Assembly (NCBI GenBank): GCA_016713245.1
Contig: JADJPM010000004.1
Coordinates: forward strand, 3,286,001 to 3,350,000
DNA: 64,000 nucleotides
Reading direction: 5' to 3'
From: Verrucomicrobiaceae bacterium
Lineage (GTDB): Bacteria; Verrucomicrobiota; Verrucomicrobiia; Verrucomicrobiales; Verrucomicrobiaceae
This document shows positions 9,457 to 17,803 of the stretch, one piece after another. The notes under the pieces were generated by a model. That model was not told the origin of the DNA, searched no databases, and saw only the letters and a program-made list of their open reading frames with translations. The first letter of the stretch is position 1; every line of letters starts with the position of its first letter. The position numbers and the translations under genes are program-made.

Positions 9457-10980
9457 ATGCAACGCCTTCTCTTTCTCCTCCTCTGCGGTCTCTGCCTGCC
9501 TGTCGCCGCGCAAAACACGGCCAAGAAAAAGGCCGCCTCTTCAGCTCCAGCTTCTGCCGTTCAATCCACCTCGCTGCTGAAGGTGAATGTCACGGCGCAG
9601 CCGTATGACCTGCATCTGCCCTGGCAGAAGCAATCGCCCTTGAACAGCCGAGGCCTCGGCGTGGTGGTGGCAGGCAACCGTGTGCTCGTGACGGCCCAGC
9701 TCGTGGCGGATGCGAATTACATCGAGATCGAGCTACCAGATGGCGGGCAAAAACTCGCCGCGAAGGTTATCGCTGTCGATTACGAGGCAAACCTCGCCCT
9801 GCTGGAATCCGCCATCAACGCGGAGAAGGAAAAAGCCTTCTTCGCCGGCCTGAAACCGATGGAGGTGGATGCCAGCGCCCGCATTGGCGATTCCCTCAAC
9901 GTGTGGCAGACCGGACGTGTGGGTGATCTCATCGAGTCCCCGCTCACGATCAGCAAGATCCTCGTGCGCCGTTATGTCGTCGAAGGTTCTGGCTTCCTCG
10001 TCTATGAAACGACCGGCATCGTTCGCAGTGAGGCGAACAGCTTCACCCTCCCCGTCATCAAGGGCGGCAAGCTGGCCGGCATGCTGCTGAGCTACGACTC
10101 GAAGAACCAGGTCACCACCATTCTGCCCGGACCCATCATTGAGCATTTCCTCAAAGACTTCGCCGATGGCGAGTATGAAGGTTTCCCCGGCCTCGGCATG
10201 GAGTTTCAGGTGACACTCGACGGGCAGCTCCGCGAGTATCTCGGCCTCAAGCCAGAATCTCCCGGCGTGCTCGTCACCGCCGTCATCAAAGGGGCGTCCG
10301 CTGAAAAAGCAGGTTTGAAGAAGGGCGACATCCTTCTCGCCATCAACGGCCAGACCATTGATGCGCGTGGCGACTACAAAGACCCGCGTTACGGCGCTCT
10401 CAGCAGCAGCCACATCGTGCGCGGCAATGCTTATGTGGGCGATGACTTCGAGTTGAAAGTCATCCGCGAGGGCAAAGAAGAGACGCTCAAGGGCAAACTC
10501 ACGCGGAAGAACCCGGATGACTATCTCGTCACGCCGTATCGCTTCGACAAAGGCCCGCGCTACATCCTCAATGGCGGCCTGCTCTTCCAGGAACTCTCCC
10601 GCCCTTACCTCGATTCCTTCGGCGAGCAGCAGACAGAGAATTCTGCGCTACTGCGCCTCAGCCACATCGCCCGTCATCCCGATGAACTCGAGGAAGCAGG
10701 CCTGAAGAAGCTCGTCTTTCTCTCCACCGTGCTGCCCACGCCCAGCGCCCAGGGTTACGACCAACTCGGCGGCATCGTGGTGAACAAGGTGAACGGCCAA
10801 GCGGTGGGCGATCTGAAGGATCTCGATGCCGCTTTCAAAGCCATCAAAGGCACCACGCATGTCATCGAGCTGGATGACTTTCCGCATGTGCTCCACCTCG
10901 ATGCCGTCGCGGCGGAGCAGGACAACCTGCGCCTGCAAGGCGGAGCCTACCGCATTTCCAGCCTGAAACGGCTGGAGTGA
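9457..10980 (+). CDS. Catalytically degenerate HtrA-like paralogue with PDZ domains
   Basis: The 507-residue protein follows the preceding protease and shares its layout: signal peptide (cut near AAQ19), trypsin-like domain, PDZ domain (about 225-300, with GLKKGDILLAINGQTI) and a C-terminal second PDZ-like part. The catalytic positions differ. The TNAHVV motif has become VTAQLVA (His to Gln81), HDCDLAII has become EANLALL (Asp to Asn112), and NPGNSGGPV has become SEANSFTLPV, keeping a Ser (195) but losing the oxyanion-hole glycines. I infer a pseudoprotease, perhaps a regulatory or binding partner of its active neighbour. The two sit in tandem, 42 bases apart, and are presumably cotranscribed. 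Confidence 0.85.
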   Translation: MQRLLFLLLCGLCLPVAAQNTAKKKAASSAPASAVQSTSLLKVNVTAQPYDLHLPWQKQSPLNSRGLGVVVAGNRVLVTAQLVADANYIEIELPDGGQKLAAKVIAVDYEANLALLESAINAEKEKAFFAGLKPMEVDASARIGDSLNVWQTGRVGDLIESPLTISKILVRRYVVEGSGFLVYETTGIVRSEANSFTLPVIKGGKLAGMLLSYDSKNQVTTILPGPIIEHFLKDFADGEYEGFPGLGMEFQVTLDGQLREYLGLKPESPGVLVTAVIKGASAEKAGLKKGDILLAINGQTIDARGDYKDPRYGALSSSHIVRGNAYVGDDFELKVIREGKEETLKGKLTRKNPDDYLVTPYRFDKGPRYILNGGLLFQELSRPYLDSFGEQQTENSALLRLSHIARHPDELEEAGLKKLVFLSTVLPTPSAQGYDQLGGIVVNKVNGQAVGDLKDLDAAFKAIKGTTHVIELDDFPHVLHLDAVAAEQDNLRLQGGAYRISSLKRLE

Positions 10981-11012
10981 TCGCGATGCCGCTGCATCGG
11001 TGAAGCCGAAAC

Positions 11013-12185
11013 GTGTCCGCCCCCCGCTCCAGTCCCAGCCCCGTCATCGCCATTACCGGCGCTGAAGCTGCCTGCTGCCTCGGAGAAGATTTGGAGGCCA
11101 TCATGAGCCGCGTGAAGGCCGCAGAAAGCGGCCTCGCCATGCTCGGCGACTTCGGTTTGCCGAAAAAACGCGGCGGCTGGATCGCGGATCGCAAGCGCAT
11201 GCTGCATCAGCGCTACGGCCCCGCCAGTGCGCTGGCTGTCGATGTGGCCAAACGTGCCGTGAATGCCCGTGGATGGAGCCGCGAGGACCTCGCGGAGGCC
11301 GCTGTCTTCGCCGGCAGCAGCCGTGGCAATGCCGCCGGATGGCTCGATGCCTGGCCGGGACGCAAGCGCCGCAAAATCTACGCGGCGAGCAACAACCTCC
11401 ACAGCGAGATCGCTGCCGCCGTGAGTATCGAGCTGGGCATTCGCGGTGCCACGCATCTGCTCTCGAATGGCTGCGCCTCCGGCCTCGATGCGCTCGGCAT
11501 GGCCATGCTGCATTTGCGCTGCGGATTGGCCAAACGCGCCGTCGTCGTCTCTGTCGATCTGCCGCTCTCACCGGCTCTTTTGGGCTCGTTTGCCGAATCC
11601 GGCCTTCTGAGTGCAAATGACCTCAACGATCCTTACTCGCCCAAAACGAGCGGCTTTTTTCCCGCCGAGGCCGGCGTGGCTCTTTTGCTCGAAACAAGCC
11701 CGAAACGCCCCGCCGAGGCTTGGTGCGAGCTCGCCGGCTACTGGACCACCTCCGATGCCTACGACCCCATCGGGGCCGAACCGAAAGGCGAAGGCATCAC
11801 GCGATGCCTGACCTCTGCCGTGAAGGCTTTTCCCAAGCGCCGAATTGCCGCCATCTGCCCGCATGGCAATGGCACCCCCGCTCAAGCCGCCGCGGAAACG
11901 ACTGCCTTGAAAGCTGTCTTTGGCGGTGAGCCTGAAAAACCTTCGCTACACCTCCTGAAGCCCCTCTCCGGTCATTCCCTCGGTGCCAGCGGAGCCCTCG
12001 AAACCGCCATCCTCGCCCATTCGATGCGCGAAGGCCTCCTCCCGCCCAATTTCCTGAACCTCACCGAGCCAGCGAAAGGCTTCATGGTGCCCGCCTTGGC
12101 TCAAAAACTCCGCCAAGACGATGTCGTGCTGAATTTGAGCGTCGCGATGGGTGGTCACAATGCAGTCATCGCCCTCACACGATGA
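11013..12185 (+). CDS. Beta-ketoacyl-ACP synthase family protein (thiolase fold)
   Basis: The 390-residue protein has the condensing-enzyme triad: Cys in SNGCASGLDA (about residue 154), His in a variant HGNGTPAQ motif (usually HGTGT) and a second His in KPLSGHSLGASGA. The length is close to FabF/FabB but slightly short. It probably catalyses decarboxylative Claisen condensation on an acyl carrier protein, in fatty acid or secondary lipid synthesis. No acyl carrier protein, ketoreductase or dehydratase gene is adjacent, so the pathway is unclear. The start is a GTG at 11013. Its stop overlaps the next start (ATGA), indicating translational coupling to the solute-binding protein. Confidence 0.85.
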   Translation: MSAPRSSPSPVIAITGAEAACCLGEDLEAIMSRVKAAESGLAMLGDFGLPKKRGGWIADRKRMLHQRYGPASALAVDVAKRAVNARGWSREDLAEAAVFAGSSRGNAAGWLDAWPGRKRRKIYAASNNLHSEIAAAVSIELGIRGATHLLSNGCASGLDALGMAMLHLRCGLAKRAVVVSVDLPLSPALLGSFAESGLLSANDLNDPYSPKTSGFFPAEAGVALLLETSPKRPAEAWCELAGYWTTSDAYDPIGAEPKGEGITRCLTSAVKAFPKRRIAAICPHGNGTPAQAAAETTALKAVFGGEPEKPSLHLLKPLSGHSLGASGALETAILAHSMREGLLPPNFLNLTEPAKGFMVPALAQKLRQDDVVLNLSVAMGGHNAVIALTR

Positions 12186-13918
12186 GGAATGTGGCTGGAT
12201 TTTTCCAGTGCCTCCGTTCATGCTCACTGCCCGTGTTTAAAAAACTCCTTCAGCATCCCATCGTGCAGGCAACGCTCGCGTGGCTGCGGGCGCATCCGCG
12301 TGAGGGCGGTGTGCTGGCGGCCATCCTCGCGGTGCTCATCGGCCCCTTTTTGCTGAAACCGGCGGATACCACCACGCCGCGCCGCTGGGACCGGCGGCTC
12401 GTCATTGTGACGCCGCATCCGGGGCTGATCCGCGATGAATTCGGTCACGCCTTCGCGGCGCATTGGAAGGCGAAGACGGGCGAGACGCTCTACATCGACT
12501 GGCGGGTGCCTGGCGGCACCTCGGAGATCGCGATGCTGGTGAAATCAGAATTCTCCGCTGCCTTTGAGCAGCACTGGAAAGAGGAGCTGAAGCGCGAGTG
12601 GACGCCGGAGATCGCCCAGACGTTTTTGAGCGAGAAATCCGAGAGCGAAGCTCGCAAGACCTTCCTGGCCTCGGACATCGGCATCGGTGTGGATGTGATG
12701 TTTGGCGGCGGCGCCTACGATTTCGAGTCACAGGCCAAATCGGGGACGCTGGTGGCGGGTGATGGCGTGAAGACAGGCATGAGCGCGGTGATGAAGACGC
12801 ACCCGGAATGGTTTGGTGAGACGGCGATCCCCGAAAAGCTCAGCGGCGAGCCGTTTCGCGATCCAGCAGGCCGCTGGTGTGGGGCGTGCATCTCCAGCAG
12901 TGGCATTGTTTACAACAAGGATGTGCTCAAGCGCCTCGGCATCGAGAAGGAACCGCAAAGCTGGGCTGATCTGGCTGATCCGCGATACTTTGGGCAAATC
13001 GCCTGCACCGATCCAGCGAAGAGCGGCTCGGTGACGAAGGTCTTTGAGATGCTCATCCAGCAGCAGATGCACCTCGCCGTCGAGGCGGAGAAGGCAAAGC
13101 CCACGTTTGGCAAAGAGAATCCCGAATTGGAACTTCAAACGGGTGTGGAGGCTGGCTGGATCGCCGGGCTGCAACTGATCCAAAAGATCGCCGGAAACGC
13201 CCGCTATTTCTCGGATACCTCCACCAAGATCCCGCTCGATGTGGTGCGTGGTGAGGCCGCCGCCGGTATGTGCATCGATTTTTACGGCCGCACCGCTGAG
13301 GATGACGCGAGGAAGGCGGATGGCAGCTCACGAATCGGTTTTGTGGCTCCGCTCGGCGGCACCAGCGTGAGCGTGGACCCGATCGGCATGTTTCGCGGTG
13401 CTCCAAATGCGGAAGTGGCCACCGCGTTTATCGAATTTGTGCTCAGTGAAGCCGGGCAAAAGCTGTGGAGCTTCCGGCCCGGCACCCCGGGCGGCCCGAG
13501 GGAGCAGGCGCTGCGCCGCCTGCCCGTGCGGCGGGACTTTTACACCTCGGCCAACCTCCCCCACATGCCCGACGCCGCCGAGATGCCTTTCGAGAAAGCC
13601 AGCGCCTTCGTCTATGAGGCTGAGCGCACTGGCCCAGCCTTCAATTCCATCCGCTTCCTCGTCCGCGTGCTCTGCGTGGATTCCCACGAGGAACTGAAAA
13701 CAGCCTGGCGGGAAATCCTCGAGGCCAGCATGAATGAGCGTGCTCTCACCGTCCTGCTCGATCTGAACCGCGTGAAGTATGATACGGCCACCGGCCCCAT
13801 CCGCAAAACCCTCTCTTCCCGCGATAAGATCCAAGAGACGCTGCTCGCTCGCCAGCTCGGCGATACCTTCCGATCCCAGTATGCGAGGGCCTTTGAAATC
13901 GCCCACCGCCGCCAGTGA
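12182..13918 (+). CDS. Membrane-anchored extracellular solute-binding protein (AfuA/FutA-like)
   Basis: A 578-residue periplasmic-binding-protein fold of the iron/polyamine class. An N-terminal hydrophobic helix (about residues 43-60, LAAILAVLIGPFLL) precedes RRLVIVTPHPG. Characteristic segments are DVMFGGGAYDFE, SSSGIVYNKDVLKRLGI, YFGQIACTDPAKSGS, GEAAAGMCIDFYG and FVLSEAGQKLW. A tail of about 110 residues extends past the usual end and may carry an extra domain. The helix looks like an uncleaved anchor, since no clean signal-peptidase site follows it. No permease or ATPase gene is nearby. The ATG overlaps the ketosynthase stop; an in-frame GTG at 12233 is an alternative start. Confidence 0.8.
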   Translation: MRNVAGFFQCLRSCSLPVFKKLLQHPIVQATLAWLRAHPREGGVLAAILAVLIGPFLLKPADTTTPRRWDRRLVIVTPHPGLIRDEFGHAFAAHWKAKTGETLYIDWRVPGGTSEIAMLVKSEFSAAFEQHWKEELKREWTPEIAQTFLSEKSESEARKTFLASDIGIGVDVMFGGGAYDFESQAKSGTLVAGDGVKTGMSAVMKTHPEWFGETAIPEKLSGEPFRDPAGRWCGACISSSGIVYNKDVLKRLGIEKEPQSWADLADPRYFGQIACTDPAKSGSVTKVFEMLIQQQMHLAVEAEKAKPTFGKENPELELQTGVEAGWIAGLQLIQKIAGNARYFSDTSTKIPLDVVRGEAAAGMCIDFYGRTAEDDARKADGSSRIGFVAPLGGTSVSVDPIGMFRGAPNAEVATAFIEFVLSEAGQKLWSFRPGTPGGPREQALRRLPVRRDFYTSANLPHMPDAAEMPFEKASAFVYEAERTGPAFNSIRFLVRVLCVDSHEELKTAWREILEASMNERALTVLLDLNRVKYDTATGPIRKTLSSRDKIQETLLARQLGDTFRSQYARAFEIAHRRQ

Positions 13919-13949
13919 GGAGGGGTAAGGCATTTAACGCGCATCCAAG

Positions 13950-14018
13950 GCGAATGGGCCGCGAATGACCACGAATAGGGTGTATCGGCGAATTTGCGGT
14001 CATTCGCGGAACATTCGT
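13950..14018. repeat. Inverted repeat with the GCGAATG...CCGCGAATGACC motif
   Basis: The 290-bp gap between the solute-binding protein and the 3D-domain lipoprotein has no gene. It contains an inverted repeat. The left arm (13950-13970, GCGAATGGGCCGCGAATGACC) is matched on the other strand by the right arm (13998-14018), with mismatches in the centre. More CATTCGCG and CGAATG words follow to 14031. The rest of the gap, to 14209, is AT-richer and probably holds the promoter of the lipoprotein gene, though I see no clean -35/-10 pair. I know of no assigned function for such repeats. Confidence 0.6.
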
Positions 14019-14209
14019 TTTCATTCGCGTTGAAATGATGAGGCTCAGCTCACATGAAACCTTCAGCGAGAACCAGCGAAGGAGCTGACCGCATGAACAG
14101 TCATTTATGGCCATTGTAACGAAACTGTGATTGCTTTCGAGGAGCCAATGCCGCACTATCACCGTGCATTTAGGATAATTATTCGAACGAAACCCCTTCC
14201 CCGTTCCAC

Positions 14210-14698
14210 ATGCTCCGTCTCCTCGCTCTGCTGCTCTGCCTTTCCTCTGCCGGACTCGTGTCCTGCGCCAGCTCCACGGTCGCCACCAAGAAGGGTGCCC
14301 GAATCTCCTCCGTCCGCACCACCGCCTACACGCACTCCGAATCCGACCACATCGTGTATGGCAAAGCCACCGCCATCGGCAGTGATTTGAAGTTTGGCAA
14401 CGTCCGCAGCGCCGCGGCTGACTGGTCCGTGTATCCCGTGGGCACTATTTTCCAGATCGAAGGCACCCCTTACATCTATCAGGTGGATGATTACGGCTCC
14501 GCCCTCGTCGGCACGAACACCATCGACCTCTACAAACCTTCCAAGACGGAGATGAACCAATGGGGCGTGCGGAATGTGAATATCCGCGTCCTTCGCTGGG
14601 GTTCCTTCAGCAAGAGCCTCTCCATCCTGAAACCCCGCACACACTGGGGTCATGTGGATAAAATGGCAGATCGCATCGAGAAGCAGAAGCGCATGTAA
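14210..14698 (+). CDS. Lipoprotein with a 3D (double-psi beta-barrel) domain
   Basis: The 162-residue precursor has a signal peptide with a lipobox LVSC (probable lipidated Cys19), so it is likely membrane-anchored in the periplasm. The mature part shows a 3D-type domain: VRTTAYTHSESDH, then VYPVGTIFQIEG, YQVDDYGSALVG and NTIDLYKPS, ending with the strand VNIRVLRWG. The Asp-Asp pair in VDDYG and the final Asp of NTIDLY are the usual 3D acidic residues, related to MltA/RlpA glycan-active barrels. A role in peptidoglycan turnover is likely by family, but the substrate is not shown. nth follows after 18 bases. Confidence 0.8.
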   Translation: MLRLLALLLCLSSAGLVSCASSTVATKKGARISSVRTTAYTHSESDHIVYGKATAIGSDLKFGNVRSAAADWSVYPVGTIFQIEGTPYIYQVDDYGSALVGTNTIDLYKPSKTEMNQWGVRNVNIRVLRWGSFSKSLSILKPRTHWGHVDKMADRIEKQKRM

Positions 14699-14716
14699 TC
14701 ACCCCGGCTTCCGGTC

Positions 14717-15370
14717 GTGACCAAAACTGAGCGTGCCGCCTACATCCAGCATCGTCTGGCGGAACTATATCCTGATCCGCCTGTGCCGCTGGATCACTCA
14801 GATGCCTTCACCCTCCTTGTGGCGGTGCTGCTTTCCGCCCAATGCACGGATGTGCGGGTGAATCAGATCACCCCCGCCCTATTCGCCCTCGGTCGCACGC
14901 CTCAGAAGCTCTCGAAAACGCCCGTGGAGCAGATCGAGGCCATCGTGCGCCCCTGTGGCCTTGGCCCACAAAAGGCCCGCGCCATTCGCCAACTCAGCGA
15001 AATCCTCGTCCGCGAGCATGGCGGCAACGTCCCCGCCGATCTCGCCGAACTCGAAAAACTCCCCGGCGTCGGTCACAAGACTGCCCAAGTCGTCATGGCC
15101 CAGGCCTTCGGCGTGCCGAGCTTCCCCGTGGATACCCACATCCACCGCCTCGCCCAGCGTTGGCAGCTCACCGCAGGCAAAAACGTCACCCAGACCGAAA
15201 AAGACCTCAAACGCCTCTTCCCAGAGTCCGCTTGGAACAAGCTCCACCTCCAGATCATCTTCTATGGCCGCGAGCACTGCTCCGCGCGAGGCTGCGACGG
15301 CACCATCTGCGAAATCTGCACCACCTGCTTTCCCGAACGGAAACGAGCCGTGAAGACAAAGAAGGCGTGA
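14717..15370 (+). CDS. nth: Endonuclease III (DNA glycosylase/AP lyase)
   Basis: Removes oxidised pyrimidines in base-excision repair. The 217 residues contain the helix-hairpin-helix LEKLPGVGHKTAQVV with catalytic Lys121, and VDTHIHR with catalytic Asp139, at almost the same positions as in E. coli (Lys120, Asp138). The C-terminal iron-sulphur region is unusual: the cysteines fall in HCSARGCDGTICEICTTC, which does not give the standard C-x6-C-x2-C-x5-C spacing. The start is a GTG at 14717, 18 bases after the lipoprotein stop. The gene converges with the membrane protein downstream (6-base gap). Confidence 0.95.
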   Translation: MTKTERAAYIQHRLAELYPDPPVPLDHSDAFTLLVAVLLSAQCTDVRVNQITPALFALGRTPQKLSKTPVEQIEAIVRPCGLGPQKARAIRQLSEILVREHGGNVPADLAELEKLPGVGHKTAQVVMAQAFGVPSFPVDTHIHRLAQRWQLTAGKNVTQTEKDLKRLFPESAWNKLHLQIIFYGREHCSARGCDGTICEICTTCFPERKRAVKTKKA

Positions 15371-15376
15371 GGGCGT

Positions 15377-16201
15377 TCAGGGAACGATCCGACGGGCAAA
15401 ACGAAGGCCCAGCGTGCCGGTGAGTCTGGCCTGCATCACCATCAGGCAAATCGTCAGCAGCCAGCCCAACAGGATGCCAGCCAGCGGAATGATGAGCACA
15501 ACCTCGTGCAGGGCATTCGTGAGCACGCTGATGAGAGTCAGTCCGCCCATACCGATGAGATAGCCAGGCATACAGCGGAAGATGGCCGGTATCACCCGGT
15601 GCGGCATGGCCCCACCAGCATGACCGTGAAAAACAAGGCCAAGAACAGCCATCGGGACGTAGGCACCAAAAACCACCTCGGCGATTCCGCGTAGCGTTTT
15701 CAACGCCGCCTCATCATCGGCAAAGGTGACGACCGAGGTGATCAACCAGACGGCAGCCGCGAAAACCAAGCTGCTCATCACAAAAACCACCGCCATCTGC
15801 AAACCTGGGCGGATCAAATCATCGTAGAAATCACTGAACGAAGGCCAGTCCGGCACGCGATGCTGCCCGGCGATGGTCGTTTCCACGATCTGGAGGTAAA
15901 ACGCCGCGAAGTAGCAGGCCCCGATGCCCATCGAGGCCAGCCCCACCACTGGTGCATAGGCGCTGATGGAGAAAGCCAGCGCCAGAAAGGCACCTGGAAC
16001 GAGGATGAAAGCTCCGCCACGACGCCAAGGGTAGGTAAGAGCATCCAGCAGGAGTTGCGGGTAGGTTTCGAGCATCGGCTCGACAACTTCTGGCAGCCGT
16101 GTTTTGGGCTTCGGCATGCTTTCCGCAGCCTTTTCAGGCTTTGGCGCACGAACGGGCGCGGGAGCATTCGAGGACGGGAGGTCTGGCGGTGGGAGAGACA
16201 T
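15377..16201 (-). CDS. Multi-pass membrane protein of unknown function
   Basis: A 274-residue protein with a proline/alanine/lysine-rich cytoplasmic N-terminus (residues 1-45), then about six hydrophobic segments (near 62-80, 82-105, 133-160, 175-195, 213-230 and 235-262). It resembles glycine/alanine-rich DUF4013/Yip1-like small membrane families, but I see no diagnostic motif. It is the last of four same-strand genes (exbD-like, tonB-like, zinc-ribbon membrane protein, this one), so it may belong to the same envelope cluster, although an 86-bp gap precedes it. It is convergent with nth. Confidence 0.65.
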   Translation of the reverse strand: MSLPPPDLPSSNAPAPVRAPKPEKAAESMPKPKTRLPEVVEPMLETYPQLLLDALTYPWRRGGAFILVPGAFLALAFSISAYAPVVGLASMGIGACYFAAFYLQIVETTIAGQHRVPDWPSFSDFYDDLIRPGLQMAVVFVMSSLVFAAAVWLITSVVTFADDEAALKTLRGIAEVVFGAYVPMAVLGLVFHGHAGGAMPHRVIPAIFRCMPGYLIGMGGLTLISVLTNALHEVVLIIPLAGILLGWLLTICLMVMQARLTGTLGLRFARRIVP

Positions 16202-16287
16202 CGTGGGCGGATTTCAGCGTATGCTGCTCCACCCTGCCAGCCCGAAGTCACCGGCTCAAAACAAAGGCACTCAGTGGAATCACGCCT

Positions 16288-16533
16288 TCAAATCGGCCTC
16301 AAACGCGTTCGCTCGTTTGGCGTGTTGCAGACGGGGCAGATGGTGACCGCGTTTTTGTCCTTCGGATCCCGCAAGTAGGCGGTGGAGCAGATGCGGCACT
16401 GCACGGCCACATGGCGACGGTGCGTCTCGCGGCGGCGCTCGCGGATGAAAGTCCAAAACCACAGGGCACAGACCACGGTGATCCCGAGGGCCAGGAAAAT
16501 GAAGATGAGGGTGCTGAGCGGGACGGGAATCAT
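16288..16533 (-). CDS. Small membrane-anchored zinc-ribbon protein
   Basis: An 81-residue protein with one N-terminal transmembrane helix (about residues 6-27, LSTLIFIFLALGITVVCALW), a basic stop-transfer stretch (RERRRETHRRH), and a C-terminal ribbon with two CxxC pairs (CRICST and CPVCNT, about residues 46-69). The four cysteines should bind one zinc. Function unknown. I start at 16533, where the ATG overlaps the stop of the upstream TonB-like gene (ATGA); the longer frame runs back into that gene. The coupling suggests a shared envelope role. Confidence 0.75.
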   Translation of the reverse strand: MIPVPLSTLIFIFLALGITVVCALWFWTFIRERRRETHRRHVAVQCRICSTAYLRDPKDKNAVTICPVCNTPNERTRLRPI

Positions 16534-17234
16534 GGGGCGGGCTGCCAGTGAAAGCCGAGCGTGCCCCACTGGCGAGGCGTTTTGGCATCCGGCTGAAAGC
16601 GCAGGGCCGTCACACGCTCCCGCAGGACCTTCGCCATGGCCGGATCATCGGAGGTAAAGAGAGGCAGCACCTCCGTGACGCGGCCGGTGGCATCAATCGA
16701 GATGCTGAAGCGAGCATTTTCAGGATCGCTCAGAGAGACATCTTGGATCTCAAGGGCCACCGGAGCACGACGGGCGATCTCAGGCCCAGGCACCGCCTTC
16801 AGGATGCTAGGCTTGGGATCGGCGGTGAGGGCTACGGCGCGTGGTGTTACCTCTGGCAGCACGGGTGTGGAGGCGGAAAAGACCTGCGACTGACGCGGGG
16901 TAGCTGGCGGAGGTACCATGGTGCGGAGTTTGAGCTGAAAGCCATCATACGAGGGAGTGAAGGACGGGAAATGAGCCTTGGCAGCAAGATCGACCGGCTC
17001 GGCGGGCACGAGGCCAAAGCTCTTGTCCTGCGCCCGGTGAATCAGTGCCCGAGCCTCCGGGTCCGATGGGTCGAGGACTAGCACACGCTGCGGCACCGCA
17101 TCAGCCGTCTGCACGTTCGGGTAGGTGATGCGGAAGACGACGAAGAACAAACCCATCAGCACCGCCAGCAGGAGCGTGAGTAGCGTGACGTAGAGCGTGG
17201 TGCGTTCCCGTATCTTCCAGGCAAAGGAGAGCAT
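16530..17234 (-). CDS. TonB-like energy-transducing protein
   Basis: The 234-residue protein has a short cytoplasmic N-terminus, one transmembrane helix (about 15-37, LYVTLLTLLLAVLMGLFFVV), a proline-rich periplasmic linker (about 105-160), and a C-terminal domain with FSISIDATGRVTEVLPLF and ERVTALRFQPDAK, which follows the TonB C-terminal pattern. TonB proteins couple the ExbB/ExbD proton motor to outer-membrane transport. An exbD-like gene lies 15 bases upstream, which supports the call, but no exbB is in view. The C-terminal domain is divergent, so another periplasmic role cannot be excluded. Confidence 0.7.
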   Translation of the reverse strand: MLSFAWKIRERTTLYVTLLTLLLAVLMGLFFVVFRITYPNVQTADAVPQRVLVLDPSDPEARALIHRAQDKSFGLVPAEPVDLAAKAHFPSFTPSYDGFQLKLRTMVPPPATPRQSQVFSASTPVLPEVTPRAVALTADPKPSILKAVPGPEIARRAPVALEIQDVSLSDPENARFSISIDATGRVTEVLPLFTSDDPAMAKVLRERVTALRFQPDAKTPRQWGTLGFHWQPAP

Positions 17235-17249
17235 GCGCGGCGTGGGTTT

Positions 17250-17654
17250 TTACTGCTGGGGAGACACCGTGGCGAGCGCCACCGCGTAGCCGTTTTGGTG
17301 AGCGATGCTAGTGACCTCCAAGAGGCGACCTCCTGGCGCCATGCGGTCGTGATGAATGATGGCACGGCGCTCACCATCGCGGTTCTTTTTGAGCACTTCC
17401 GGCAGCGTATCGAGGGTGACCGGCTGGCCGTCAAAGTAGATGGCGGCATCGGAGCCAGCCGGGATGGTGATGATGTGCGCCCGATCAAAGCCCGTGAGCC
17501 GCGAGGTCGATTCCGGGAGGTCGATGTGAATGCCTGATTTGGCTACGAAGCCACTGCTGAAGAGGAAGCAAATCATGAGCAGAATGACCGCGTTCATGAA
17601 TGGCGCGGCAAACATCCAGGGACTCTGGCGCGGCAGGTTGGAGTGGAGCTTCAT
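17250..17654 (-). CDS. ExbD/TolR-type biopolymer transport protein
   Basis: The 134 residues show the ExbD/TolR layout: a short N-terminus, one transmembrane helix (about 16-37, FMNAVILLMICFLFSSGFV), then a periplasmic domain opening with SGIHIDLPES. The C-terminal strand-helix pattern DGQPVTLDTLPEVLKKN, GGRLLEVTSIAHQNGY also fits. The usual transmembrane Asp of ExbD is not obvious: the helix reads PFMNAVILLMICFLF, with Asn where the proton-carrying Asp is expected, so coupling may be altered. I start at 17654, because the longer frame covers a repeat-like spacer. No exbB partner is nearby. Confidence 0.75.
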   Translation of the reverse strand: MKLHSNLPRQSPWMFAAPFMNAVILLMICFLFSSGFVAKSGIHIDLPESTSRLTGFDRAHIITIPAGSDAAIYFDGQPVTLDTLPEVLKKNRDGERRAIIHHDRMAPGGRLLEVTSIAHQNGYAVALATVSPQQ

Positions 17655-17803
17655 GCAGGTGAGACTGAAACCGGAAAACGGAGGCGCGGCAAGAGGGGAT
17701 TCAAGGGGGATGGTGGGCGGTAAACGGAGGATGGTGAGCGACTCGACGTGATGGGTGCTCACCGACAACTGCCGACTGCCAACCGTCCACTGCCCACCAT
17801 TCT

